DNA of 64,000 nucleotides from Dactylorhiza incarnata (Eukaryota > Streptophyta > Magnoliopsida > Asparagales > Orchidaceae). The stretch is from NCBI GenBank assembly GCA_033032865.1, contig JAWHQI010000148.1, forward strand, positions 5,475,501 to 5,539,500. The letters run 5' to 3'. Both the position numbers and the translations under genes were made by a program. Every line of letters begins with the position of its first letter. The stretch's first letter is position 1. This document shows positions 1-9,758 of the stretch, piece after piece. Under the pieces are notes generated by a model. The model saw only the letters and a list, made by a program, of their open reading frames with translations, made no database searches and was not told the origin of the DNA.

Positions 1-1
1 G

Positions 2-316
2 GTGTTGCCCTATTGTGACTTCCACCATGAGGAAGGTCATGCGACGGCCACCTGCCCTAAGTTTCTGGAGATGAGGAGAATGAGAGGGTCAGCTCATCAG
101 CAAAAGCTACAGGTGATGATCGAGGAGGTAATCCCCAGGGAGGGGGAGGATTGGTGCGAGGACCGAGTTGACATAGGAGATCGAGGGAGGATCAGAGTGA
201 TCCACGATGGGTTTGGGATTGAGGCAACTCAAAAGAGGAGCCATCAGGCGATGTTTAAGAGGAGTGTCACGTCGACCTCCCAGAACACGACCCCTCTAGA
301 AAAAATCACCTTCTAA
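2..316 (+). pseudogene. F gag C-terminal fragment with zinc knuckle
   Basis: The open stretch of 104 codons begins with a C-X2-H-X4-H-X4-C knuckle (CDFHHEEGHATATC) within the first 20 residues, followed by a charged tail. CHHC knuckles of this kind end the Gag of Tat-lineage Ty3/gypsy elements and bind genomic RNA during packaging. The 5' part lies outside the window. The frame is ended by a TAA at 314-316, and coding similarity resumes in the same frame downstream, so this is a decayed gag-pol and not a separate small gene. Confidence 0.75.
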
Positions 317-339
317 TCAGAAGATATGCCATATTACGA

Positions 340-1177
340 AGACCCATTCTGCGAAGCCTTGGTCATCTAGACAACCATTGAAAACTTCACGGTCTCCCGG
401 ATCTTGGTCGACGACGGGAGTTCCGTGAATGTAATCTTCAAGAAGGCTTTCGATGCTATGCAGGTAGAAGCAAAGAGAGTGTTGGTCACAGATGGGCCAT
501 TATTTGGTTTCTCGGGGGAGAGAAAGGAGGTCGAGGGAGGAGTCGGTCTCTAAGTAACATTGGGAGCGTTCCCGAGGAACTGCCGATTCATCATAGTCGA
601 CGCTCCGAGCAGTTACAATGCCATTTTTGGATGCCCTCTCATCAGCACCTTTCGATGCATTCCCTCTTCTTTCCATCAGTGCCTAAGGTTCCATAGCGTA
701 GGATTTCAGGTCCGGATCCAAGGGGATGCTAAGGTGGCGAGGCAACGCTATGTGACTGTTGTCAACACCATCTCCTGGATGGCGGAGGCCAAGGAAGTGG
801 ATAGGGAGTTGATGGGGCCAAAGTGGCCGGGAGAAGCGGAAGTGGAGGTCCATGTTCTGGAGGAGGAGATGGGGGTGATGCAGGAAGAGCATGCCGAGCT
901 GATGCAGGTGGATGTTGAGGTGGAGGAGGATTCCCCGACCGAAGGAGGAAAGGCAGGAGGTGAATGGGCCGAGCCGTCCCGACTTGAGGCGGCGGAAGAA
1001 GTGGTTGAGATGGAGGTAATCACACGGGAAGGGAAGGTGGAGAACGTGCGGATCAGCGGAGGCCTAGGTCCGGATGATAGAGACAAGATGTTGGAGTGCA
1101 TCCAGGGGAGTGTGGACATCTATGCTTGGAGCGCGGCATGCATACCGGGTGTCGATGCGGACATGGCCTACCACTGA
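340..1177 (+). pseudogene. F aspartic protease region, decayed
   Basis: In the gag frame, a stretch around 395-440 reads ILVDDGSSVNVIF, the active-site region of Tat-type proteases, where the usual D-T/S-G triad is D-D-G or D-G-G. An ILG/IFGCP-like segment follows near 610-640. In-frame stops occur at about 368 (TAG) and 551 (TAA). The downstream acidic Glu/Val-rich linker (780-1060) resembles the spacer between protease and RT in this lineage. The longest open piece, 560-1177, is a fragment of the polyprotein and not an independent gene. Confidence 0.7.
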
Positions 1178-1179
1178 CT

Positions 1180-2060
1180 CAACCTCAATCAAGGCACTCA
1201 CCCCATCTGTCAAAAGAGAAGGACCATTGCCGACAAGTTGGAGGAGCCAATCCGAGAGGAGGTGGAGAAGCTCCTCAAAGCAGGTTTTGTATCATAGATC
1301 CAGTATCCAGGTTGGGTCTCCAATGTCGTCATGCTGTAAAAGGGTGATGGCCACTGGAGAATGTGTATCAATTTCTCAATTTTAAACAAAGCACGCCCTA
1401 AGGATTGTTACCCTCTGCCTCGAATCAACGCGCTGGTTGATTCAGCCATTGGTTTTTCTATAATGAGTTTCTTAGATGCTTTTTTAGGTTATCACTAGAT
1501 CGGGATGCAACCACCAGACATCAAAGATGTCTCCTTAATCACGAGGGAAGGGTGCTACTATTATAAGATGATGCCTTTTGGGCTAAAGAATGTAGGGGAA
1601 ACGTACCAAAGGATGTTGGATTGAGTCTCTCGGGAGCAGAGGGGGAGGAACCTGGAGGTGTGCATAGATGACCTCATGATGAAGACAAAGAGCGTGAGCT
1701 CTCGCCTCCAAGATCTTGAGGAAACCTTCGCTACCCTGCGAAAGTTTAAGATGAGGCTGAACCCCTTGAAGTGCGTATTCGGGGCCAGTAAGGGAAAATT
1801 TCTAGGTAACCTCCTTACCTCGGCAGGGGTAGATCTCAATCCAGATAAGGTGAATGCTATAATGGAACTAGAATCGCCGCGGAATGCAAAGGAAGTCCAA
1901 CGCCTAACAGGAAAGCTCGCAGGGTTGAGAAGGTTTCTCTCCCAGGCACGGGAGAAATGCTCGCTCTTCTTCAAAGTGTTACAAGGCAATCAGATGTTCG
2001 AATGGTCAAAAGAGTGCGAGGAGGTTTTTCAAGCCTTAAAAGGTTAGCTCACCAATCCTC
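1180..2060 (+). pseudogene. F reverse transcriptase, four in-frame stops
   Basis: The translated frame shows the ordered RT blocks: an IREEVEKLLKAGF motif, a WRMCINFSILNKA block, PLPRINALVDS, MSFLDAF, MPFGLKNVGETYQRM, and CIDDLMMKT where an active enzyme has YVDD. The first catalytic Asp (SFLDA) and the IDD are present, but the leading Y-V is C-I. In-frame stops lie at 1295-1297, 1337-1339, 1496-1498 and 1622-1624, all in one frame. The last open block (1658-2047) covers the connection region with NPLKCVFGASKGKFLG. The copy cannot make a working enzyme. Confidence 0.85.
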
Positions 2061-2480
2061 CGCTTCTTGAGGGTCCTAAGGAGGGGGAAGGACTAGCCTT
2101 ATATCTTGGAGACGGGGCAGAAGCCGTGAGCTCAATCTTGGTCCGAGAGGAGGGCAAGAAGCAGTTGCATATCTACTATGTGAGTAGGGTCCTGAAGAAG
2201 ACAGAGCTTCGATATCCGATTTTGGAAAAGTTGGCGTTCGCCCTGGTTGTCTCAGCCAGGAAGCTAAGGCCATACTTTCAAGCCCATTCTATCTATGTAG
2301 TGACCGACCACCCCCTTCGCAAATTTTTTGAGGGGGTAAAACACTCCAGGTGGCACACAATGTGGTAAGTGGAGCTAAGTGAGTTCGATATCGCTTTTGT
2401 CCCTCGACTATCGATGATGGCCCGGGTCATGGCAGACATCCTGACATACTATGTGGTTGAGATGGAAGAGGAGCAAGCCC
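2060..2480 (+). pseudogene. F RNase H domain (RT-linked), decayed
   Basis: Residues from 2126 read SSILVREEGKKQLHIYYVS followed by ELRYPILEKLAFALV and VVTDHPLRKFF, the core of the Ty3/gypsy RNase H that degrades RNA in RNA-DNA hybrids. A stop at 2366-2368 breaks the frame just before the ELSEFDIAFVPR segment, which closes the domain and leads to the second RNase H. Frame and spacing match the polyprotein upstream. Confidence 0.75.
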
Positions 2481-2489
2481 TTTGTTACG

Positions 2490-2887
2490 TCTTCTGGAAG
2501 CTGTTCGTGGATGGGGACTCAGGGAGAAACTCTTTGGGAGGAGGGGTGGTTCTAGAAAGCCCCCATGGGGTAAAAATAGAGCAAGCCATAGTGATATATT
2601 TCCCCATTACCAACAACCAGGCAGAGCACGAGGTAGTGATCGCTGGCTTACACCTAGCCCAGGAGCTAGGGGTTCATGACGTAGAGGTCCTCACAGATTT
2701 GATGGTGATAGAGTCACAAATCAAGGGCGAGTTCGAGGCAAGAGAGCCCACACTCATAAGGTACTTTAATAAGGTGAGGGCCTCATCGGGACCTTTAGAA
2801 CCTTCTCAATCAAACATGTACCAGGAGAAGAAAATATCCCAGCGGATCAGTTGGCTTAGTCAGGTCCCCGGGCTGGAGGGTCCTTAA
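2490..2887 (+). pseudogene. F second (archaeal-like) RNase H, decayed
   Basis: The segment starts LFVDGDSGRNSLGGG, continues with a VVLESP strand and NNQAEHEVVIAGL, then ELGVHDVEVLTDLMVIESQIKGE. These are the blocks of the extra RNase H that Tat-lineage elements carry downstream of the ordinary one. The catalytic pattern D-G-D / E / D is recognisable, although the usual TDSQL is TDLMV here. The frame ends at 2887, and the next coding block is in another frame, so a frameshift lies near 2840-2925. Confidence 0.75.
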
Positions 2888-2899
2888 TGGATTTTTTTG

Positions 2900-4199
2900 C
2901 CCGTCGATTGAAGAGGGAGAGCTGATGGAAATAGAGCGGCGACCCTCATGGAATGATCCTTTTATGACCTTCCTGGCAATGAGCAAGTTTTCGGAGGAGG
3001 TCCCAGATCAAAGGCACTTCAGGCACAATATGGCCTACTATATGTTGCATGAAGGGGACCTATACCGAAAGATCCTCTCGGGACTCTTGGCACGATGTGT
3101 ATCTGAAGAGGAAGTCCCGAGGGTCTTGGAGGAGGTTCACTTTGGCGAGTGTGGCAGTCACATGGGAAGCAGAACATTGGAATCCAGAATAATGAGGCAA
3201 GGGTACTTCTGGCCGATCCTGAGCAAGGATGCAGCGGAGTTCGCCAAAAAATTCCAAAAGTACCAGCTATTCGCCCCACTTAAACTTTTACCAGCTCAAA
3301 GGCTAAGGAACATTACGGCACCTGGCCCTTTGCAGTTTGGGGAATGGATATGGTAGGACCTTTTCCCCGGGAAAGAGGGAAGAGGAGGTTCCTCCTGCTC
3401 ATAATCAACTACTTCTCAAAGACGCTGGAGGTCAGGGCGTTGGAAAGGTGACCTCCCAGGTAATCCACAACTTCGTATTGGGAGCGATCATATACATACA
3501 TGGGCTCCCTCAAGCCAAAGTTACAGATACTGGGCTATAGTTTGCTAGTGCAGAGTTCATTAGTATCTGTAGCCAGCTGGGAATAGATCTCAGGTTTGCA
3601 TCCATTCATCATTCAAGGAGCAACGGACGGTGGAGGCGGCAAACAAGATCATAGTAAACGTGCTGAAAAGGAAGTTAGAAAATTTAAAAGGAAATTGGGT
3701 GGAGCAACTCCCGTCGGTCCTATGGGATCTAAGGACTACACCCAACACTGCCACCAGAGAGACCCCCTTCAAGCTCTCTCACGGTTGTGAGGCCATCCTC
3801 CCCGTGGAATTTGAGGTCAAGAAACGGCGGGTAAGGGTCGTCGAAGAAGGCGACGAAGAATGGAGATTGGATAATGAAGACGAGCTATGGCTCTCCTTAG
3901 ATCTAGTGGAGGAGGTCTGAGACCTTGCCACTGTTCGGTAAGAAGAAGTCAAGCGCCAGATGTCAAGGTATTCTGACAAGCACATTAGGATCAAGCAATT
4001 CGAGAATGGGGGCCTTGTATTAAAAAAGGTCGATGCGGCCGGAAGGTCCACCACGATGGGGATGCTCAACCCCAATTGGGAGGGCCCCTATGTAGTTGAA
4101 GAGGCCCTGAAATCAGGGGGATATCGCCTCCAGAATATGGAAGGCGAGTCCATCGGCCACAAATGGAGCGGTGACGACCTAAAAAGTTTCTACCCTTGA
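2900..4199 (+). pseudogene. F integrase, frameshifted
   Basis: The block at 2925-3356 carries the zinc-binding HHCC region, recognisable as FGECGSHMGSRTLESRIMRQ followed by GYFWPIL; a KFQKYQLFA stretch has lost one Cys. The catalytic core is broken across frames at 3337-3920: KVTDTGL then a stop where DNGTQF is expected, and a frameshift near 3620. The C-terminal part (3960-4199) ends GYRLQNMEGE...WSGDDLKSFYP with a natural stop at 4197-4199. Integrase would insert the cDNA; this copy is inactive. Confidence 0.8.
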
Positions 4200-4282
4200 A
4201 TTCTTGTAATGAGATTGTTTATTTTCAAACCTAGTTTTTCTTGTTTGAGGCGACAACTTGTAAGATAAAAGGAAAGGTTTCA

Positions 4283-5407
4283 AAAGTTGGCCCCGAGCAG
4301 ACCCGCTGACCAGGCTCCAATATAGCTGGCAAGGTCGTAGGCTCACTCGGTGGCAGGATGAAAAGTTTCAAAGGTGGGCCCCAAGCAGACCCGCTGACCA
4401 GTCTCTCACCTAGCTAGCAGGGTCATACGCTCACTCAGTGGCAGGATGAAAAATTTCAAAGAAAGGTTGGCCCCATGTATACCGATTGACTAGGCTTTCA
4501 CCTAGCTAACAGGGTCGTAGGCTCACTCGGTTGCAAGATGAAAGGTTTCAAAGGTTGGCCCCGAGCATACCCGTTGTCCAGGCTCTCACCTATCTGGCAG
4601 GGCCGTACGCTCACTAGGTGGCAGGATGAAAAGTTACAAAGGTTGGCCCCGAGCAGACCTGCTAACTAGGCTCTTACCTAGATGGCAGGGCCATACGCTC
4701 ACTCAGTTGCAGGATGAAAGGTTTGAAAAGTTGGCCCCGATAAGACCCGCTGACCATTCTCCCATCTAGCTGGCAGGGCCTTAGGCTCACTCGGTGGCAG
4801 GTTGTGAATGAATGGCCACGAGCATACCCACTGACCAGGCTCTCACCTAGTTGGCAGGGCCGTGGGCACACTCGGTGGCAGGATTAAAAGTTTCAAAGGT
4901 TATCCTCGACCAGACCCACTGACCAGGCTCTCACTTAGCTGGCAGGGGCGTAGGCTCACTCGGTGGAAGGATGAAAGGTTTCAAAAGTTGGCCCTGAGCG
5001 GACCCGCTGACCAGGTTCACATCTAACTAGTAGGGTCGTAAGCTCACTCAGTGGCAGGTTGTGAATGAATGGCCCCGAGCAGACCCGCTGACCAGGCTCT
5101 CACCTAGCTGGCAGGGCCGTAGGCTCACTCGGCGGAAGGATGAAAAGCTTCAATGGTTGGCCCCGAGCAGACCAGCTGACCAGGATCTAACCTAGCTGGT
5201 AGGGTTATAGGCTCACTCAGTGGGGCAGGATGAAAAGTTTCGAAGGTGGGCACTAAGCAGACCCGCTGAACAGGCTCTCACCTAGCTGGCAGGGATGTAG
5301 GCTCATTCGGTGGCAAGATGAAATGTTTCAAAGAAAGGTTGGCCCCGAGCAGACCCACTGACTAGGCTCCCACCTAGCTGGCAGGGTCTTAGGCTCACTC
5401 GGTGGCA
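4283..5407 (+). repeat. Tandem array of about 14 copies of an ~88-bp unit
   Basis: Starting points of the GGCCCC-type block fall at 4289, 4377, 4469, 4557, 4645, 4733, 4814, 4902, 4990, 5071, 5159, 5249 and 5341. The period is 88 bp, with 81-, 90- and 92-bp variants. Each unit contains GAGCAGACCCGCTGACCAGG, a CACCTAGCTGGCAGGG block and GTAGGCTCACTCGGTGGCAG. The array lies directly after the integrase stop codon, in the 3' untranslated spacer where Tat-lineage elements are known to hold tandem repeats that can seed satellites. It has no credible coding content. Confidence 0.95.
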
Positions 5408-6109
5408 AATCACGTTGAAGGCAAGATAAGAAAGGAGAATCCAAGAAAGTGAAGATCGACACAAGGCAAGTCTCTCAGTATGAGGTATGCGAATGATGTC
5501 CATTAAGAAGGACACTCACAACGAATGGTATCCGTTGAGAAAGACACTCGTCGGTGGGTGGGGTCAATCAAAAAGGTTACACACCCGACGATTGTGCCAT
5601 GGGGTATCATCCAACCCCAAGGGATACAAAAATTGTGTGGGACGGTGTGAGCTCTCGGCGTGGTTACGCTACCAGGAGAAATCAATCCCACCGCCTAAGT
5701 CTTAAAATGGCATGAACGCACGCAAATGGGTTGCGATCATGTGACGCGCCTATGGGGCGAGAACGTCTTGGTTACGACCTAGGATTAAGGGCCAGCGGTA
5801 TGCCAATGAGCAAGTGATGCGCGAGTATGTGGGCAAGAGCATAAGAGCATGAAATATTAGCAAGGCAAACAACCGCGCGAACTACTTACGAATGACATCG
5901 AGAAAAGGAAAAAGTGAATAAATCAAACATGGACAAGAAAAAATATTTCATTTCATTTCACATTCAAAGGGTTTACAAAGAGAGTGATCTTGCATTACAA
6001 CCAAAAAAGAAAAAAAAAATTTGGCTGAAGATCTTCAGGAGGAGCCGCTGGACTTCTCGCTAGATGATCCACTGCTTGCGCCTGAAGGTCAGGTGAAGAG
6101 CTCGGGTAG
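5408..6109 (+). other. F spacer between the tandem array and the A insertion
   Basis: No gene on the plus strand. On the minus strand the last 75 bases (6035-6109) hold the Ser-rich end of F's antisense ORF, with a TGA at 6037-6035. Next to it is a T-rich stretch (plus strand, A-run at 6003-6019) followed by TGTAATG-type words, which would suit the 3' UTR and poly(A) region of an antisense transcript. The segment 5490-5710 contains short incidental open frames only. Confidence 0.5.
6035..6109 (-). pseudogene. F antisense ORF, C-terminal tail (rest at 21804-23606)
   Basis: Read on the minus strand, the frame enters from 21804 across the GGTAG duplication left by element A. It continues as a Leu/Glu-rich then Ser/Gly-rich tail (SGSSSEKSSGSS) that stops at 6037-6035. 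One internal TGA precedes the tail. Removal of the 15.7-kb insertion A reunites the two halves, which shows that A landed inside this ORF. Confidence 0.5.
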
Positions 6110-7117
6110 TGATGGCGCAAATCTTAGCACACCGCTATAGGCGGTAGTAAGACTGCTGCACGAAATGGCAGTGTACCGATCGTTCAAGTAATATAAAATG
6201 GGAATGAATCCCCAAGTATCGATCTCAAAGGAACACAGTAAGGTGGAGTTTATTATCGAGGAAGGACTTGAGATCGAAGTCCAGCGATAGGTGGAGTGCG
6301 GACGAAAGGGATTTGGTTTGTGAATAATAAAATAAAATATTACAACTACTCCTATGCAATGCCGCTATGCAAAGCTTCGCTCGGCGGGATGGAAGACTAC
6401 GAAGGCCTTGAGCGCACTACTTCGTTGGGCGGATGGACGAGTAGGCTAGCGGAATCGAACTATGCAGGCCTTGAGCGCGCTGCTTCGTTAGGCGGGATGG
6501 ATTACACAGGCCGCGATGCCACGCTTTGGTAGGCGGATGGACGAGTAGGCTAACGGAATGAGGGTCGCAAACACCTCGTCGACAAGCACGCCACTAGCAA
6601 TTGCTAGTGCGGCACCGGACATGGTGGTGGAGTGGAAAATGGATGGCGGCGCACCTCATTAACACATATGAACTAAATAATTCCAAAGAAATGAAATAAG
6701 CATTACAAAGCATAGTTCATAGCATACATCATCAAAATATAGAGATAACAAACATTACATAAACATAAGGAAGAGAAAAAGGCAAGAGATACGACCGAAT
6801 CCGGAGGCTCATTGTAGATTCACGGTAGGAAGCACCGGGTTGTCAATCCGCATCCTAGCTCGGTCCCAACTATCGTCCGGGGTAGAGGAGGGCTATCACA
6901 CCTCACAATGGACCCGTCTTCTCCAGCGTTTTACAATCCGTCCACGTCCGATGCGAAGAACTCCTTCCCTAGCGATGAAGATGAGTGTAGAATCTCCTCC
7001 TTGAAGCCCTTGGATGATGGAGGAGGCCTAGGGGGCGAACACCTGCGGAAATGGGCGGAACGGCAGAGCTGGGAGAGAAAAAATGGTGAAGGATCTGACC
7101 TAAATCGCGAGCAGAAA

Positions 7118-7125
7118 TATTTATA
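7118..7125 (-). promoter_or_regulatory. TATA box of A 3' LTR
   Basis: The minus strand reads CCTATAAATATTT immediately downstream of the palindromic CGCACGA array, as in element C, where TATAAATAG follows the same array. The right-hand LTR has the variant TATATATA at 21166-21174. Position and conservation across the family support it as the core promoter that sets the start of R. Confidence 0.7.
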
Positions 7126-7140
7126 GGCGCTGGAATAAAC

Positions 7141-7501
7141 AGTGCGCACGGTCAGTGGCGCACGACCAATGGTCGTGCGCGCTGGAGGTCTGTGATCGTG
7201 CGCCTGCCTGGGCGGAGCCTGCAATGTAAGAAATTTATAAAATACCATGTTCGCACGACCAGTGGCGTCCGACCGGTTGTCGTGCGCACTATCGTAGGTG
7301 GTCGTGCGCACTGGTCGAAACAGAACTCATAAAATTGATGTTAAGTGCGCACGAACAGTGGCGCACGACCGGTGGTCGCGCGCAATATCGTTGGTGGTCG
7401 TGCGCTCTGTCCGAGACAGAACTCAAAAAATAGGGTTAAGTGCACACGATCAGCGGCGCACGACCAGTGGTCGCGCGCAATAGAAACAGTGATCGTGCGC
7501 A
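7141..7501 (-). promoter_or_regulatory. CpG palindrome array in A LTR U3
   Basis: About a dozen copies of CGCACGA or its complement TCGTGCG are organised as inverted pairs around CCASTGG, within roughly 100-bp units that also contain CGAGACAGAACTC. The array sits between the LTR start and the TATA box. The same array is at 21190-21536 in the other LTR. Such dense, paired, CpG-rich sites look like protein-binding sites, but no binding factor can be named from the sequence. Confidence 0.75.
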
Positions 7502-7763
7502 GTATTCCTGTACAGAATTGTACCGGGAACACCCGCACGACTCCTGTTCCAGCACAACCACGAATCCAGCCACTGAAAGTGGCACTTAACAATCCATGAA
7601 AACTACTAAAAATGAAGAACATGAAATAACACCAAAAATGGGCCTAGAGGTGCACTTAGCATGGAGTGTCAAATATGAGTGAAAACATGTCTAAAGTGAA
7701 GTGCATAGACTAGAAAATCGGCCCAGATGAGTCCATAAATGTGTATATATTTGGGACTCATCA

Positions 7764-7780
7764 CACCCCCAGACTTAACT
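7764..7780 (-). promoter_or_regulatory. Polypurine tract of A
   Basis: Minus-strand sequence AAGTCTGGGGGTG abuts the 3' LTR start TGATGAG. The same string precedes the 3' LTRs of C (39674-39686) and, slightly changed, B (46334-46346). It is the primer for plus-strand DNA synthesis in LTR elements. Confidence 0.85.
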
Positions 7781-9758
7781 GTTTGCGCGTCCCGAGCAAA
7801 CAAATTCTAAGCGAACGGGGAAATAAAAGTAGATGGCTTAAAATTACAATACAGAGTACCATGCGAAGTCGCATGCTCACGTGCATAAAAAAATAGTAGA
7901 GAAGATTTCTGATTATATAAACAGTTTATATATTTCTAAGAGAGTAAAAGCATATTACAACTACTCAAAATGGTGAACAACGGTGAATCATTTGGTCATG
8001 CATACGGAGAAAGTAAACTAAGCGCTGAGACGAGCATTGCTCAAGATCGGGATGCGGGAAAAACTCCACTGAAATCCATCAGTGTCGGTGACCATAAGCT
8101 TGCCCGGTCACATTCTCCCCACGACACTAGATTGGTTCAAGGCGTGAGTCAGTAGGACTTTCAGGTTTTAATTGAGGCATGGGTTACGGTGAGGTAAACA
8201 GTGATAAACAAAATGGCTTATAACACATAACCCAAATGAGCTTTAAAAGTAACTACCCGCGCCCCAAAATTGAATGCAAATGCACCACACCCCCAGACTT
8301 GGACTTCTGCAACATAGGTGTGTGCACCGCCTACTCCCAATACATAATTTTTCTACATGATTTTTCAATAAAACTCATTTTTCTTTTTTTTCTCTTTTCC
8401 TTTTCTTTTTTTTTCTTTCTATCTTCTTTTTCTTGTCTTTTTTCTTTCAGCAAAATTTTCAAATGAGCATATCCACAGATTCACATAATAAACACCACAA
8501 TCAACACCCCCCACAATGTAAATAAAACTACAACTAAAGCTCAGATTTGGGTGTGCGACTAGGTTAGGCTTTTAGGCTTTGGTGAGATATATGTGGAGCT
8601 GAATCAAGAAAAGGGTAGGCACAAAGGGGCTAGCAAGGGTAGACGAAAGGCGTGAAATAAAGGTTCAACCGGGCCAAAATAATGGCCTTCGTCATTCTCA
8701 CGCACTAGAACTATCCTATGCCAATGCTTCAAGAATCGCTTGGGGCAAGTTCTAGCCACCGAGAAAGATTCTCCTTTCTCCCAACTCAAGCAATACGAGT
8801 CTAGCGATCGTTTACACACATCCCTATGCTACCGTTTGATTCCACCGGATTCACCATTTGAGTAGAGTAAACAACATTTACACTAATAGAAAAAAATATA
8901 AAACCATAAGTATAAAGAGAAGTCTAATCTACACAAATTTCTATGCAACCGAGCACTCGACTAGGAGCACTACTGGAGTCAACATTTTACTCTGCTACAT
9001 AGTCCTAAGCCATCACCTAGACTTTCCCACATAAGCAAAAGAATTAAATTCACTACAGAGAACGCATACAGACGAGTACGCGCTCAAGTGGGTGCTGTGG
9101 TGTGCAATGAAAATGAACAACAATTTCCAATAAGCTAAAATAAAAGTACTTCTAGCATGCTATGCAAGAGTGCACGTGAGTGGGTACAAAAACTGCTCTC
9201 CCTCAGACTTAAACTAAACAATCCACAAAATATATGACATGAAAATCAGAAAAGGCTAGGGAAAGATAGTACCCAGTGCTCAGAAATGAGCACACCAGAA
9301 GATTGGCGTGTAAGCTAAAATGAGCCGCAGCATCCGCCATCCAGAAAAGATACCTACAGGGGTCAGCTCCGTAAAAACAAAAGAAGAAGATAAACTAAAA
9401 TAAACTACAGCTAACTAAGCAGGATTGAATAAAATGAAATGCATGAGAAAGTAAGATAACTACTGGGGTTATTGTCATCCCAGCACGACTTATTCAAAAA
9501 CTAAAGGTTCTAGCTAATGGGCGTATGGAAGAGGAAATGAACAGGTAATTGTTCTAATATGCGTGTCGGTAGCGGGTACCGATACAGCGACAGAACAGTT
9601 ACTCCTCTACCCAAATAATAATACCTACATAACGCAGGTAGAGGAAACAGAAAGTAAGAAGAGGAGGAGATATCCTCACTCAACTCACCAAACACATCCT
9701 TGCCTAGCAAGGTGTCGTCAACAGGGAGGTGGCAGGAGGAAAAGGCAATGAGTGGAGC
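7781..9758 (-). other. A interior, untranslated 3' half
   Basis: No gene is visible. The block matches C at 37800-39670 base for base over long stretches, including the G-run near 8290-8306 that copies the polypurine tract, an A/T-rich pyrimidine run at 8365-8460 (T/C rich on plus), and phrases such as the one around 8660-8780. Conservation of non-coding sequence between A, B and C suggests RNA-level functions such as packaging, but it may equally reflect recent common ancestry. The small hydrophobic frame at 8236-8466 is an artefact of the pyrimidine run. Confidence 0.7.
9510..9758 (-). pseudogene. A zinc-knuckle ORF, C-terminal piece (left of D)
   Basis: Minus-strand translation gives AFSSCHLPVDDTLLGKD and SSSYFLFPLPALCRYYYLG, matching the last ~50 residues of the intact ORF of C (which ends near 37835). 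The frame continues from 18713 across the D insertion and its duplicated GGAGC. It is the end of the acidic tail of the Gag-like protein. Confidence 0.8.

Larger units (their letters stand above)
6110..7763 (-). repeat. A 3' LTR (1654 bp)
   Basis: This copy matches 19926-21798 along its length but lacks the 230-bp MITE found there, and has an extra 14 bases near 7143-7156. In minus-strand order it contains the CGCACGA palindrome array (7501-7141), a TATA box (7125-7118), a clearing around 6900, then a stretch (6373-6570) of imperfect ~60-bp repeats built on CTTCGTT/GGCGGATGGACGAG, and the LTR end. Short open frames such as 6296-6532 fall inside these repeats and are not genes. Confidence 0.93.

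Noticed and set aside
4283..5407. Possible CRISPR array (regular repeats)
   Set aside because: Units are contiguous ~88-bp tandem repeats without unique spacers, in a plant retrotransposon.
6296..6532. 78-codon frame also present at 20112-20348
   Set aside because: It lies inside both LTRs of A, antisense to A, within tandem LTR repeats; duplication comes from the LTR pair.
8236..8466. Small Phe-rich membrane-like peptide
   Set aside because: It is a translation of a T/C-rich low-complexity run conserved as DNA, not as a reading frame, in A, B and C.
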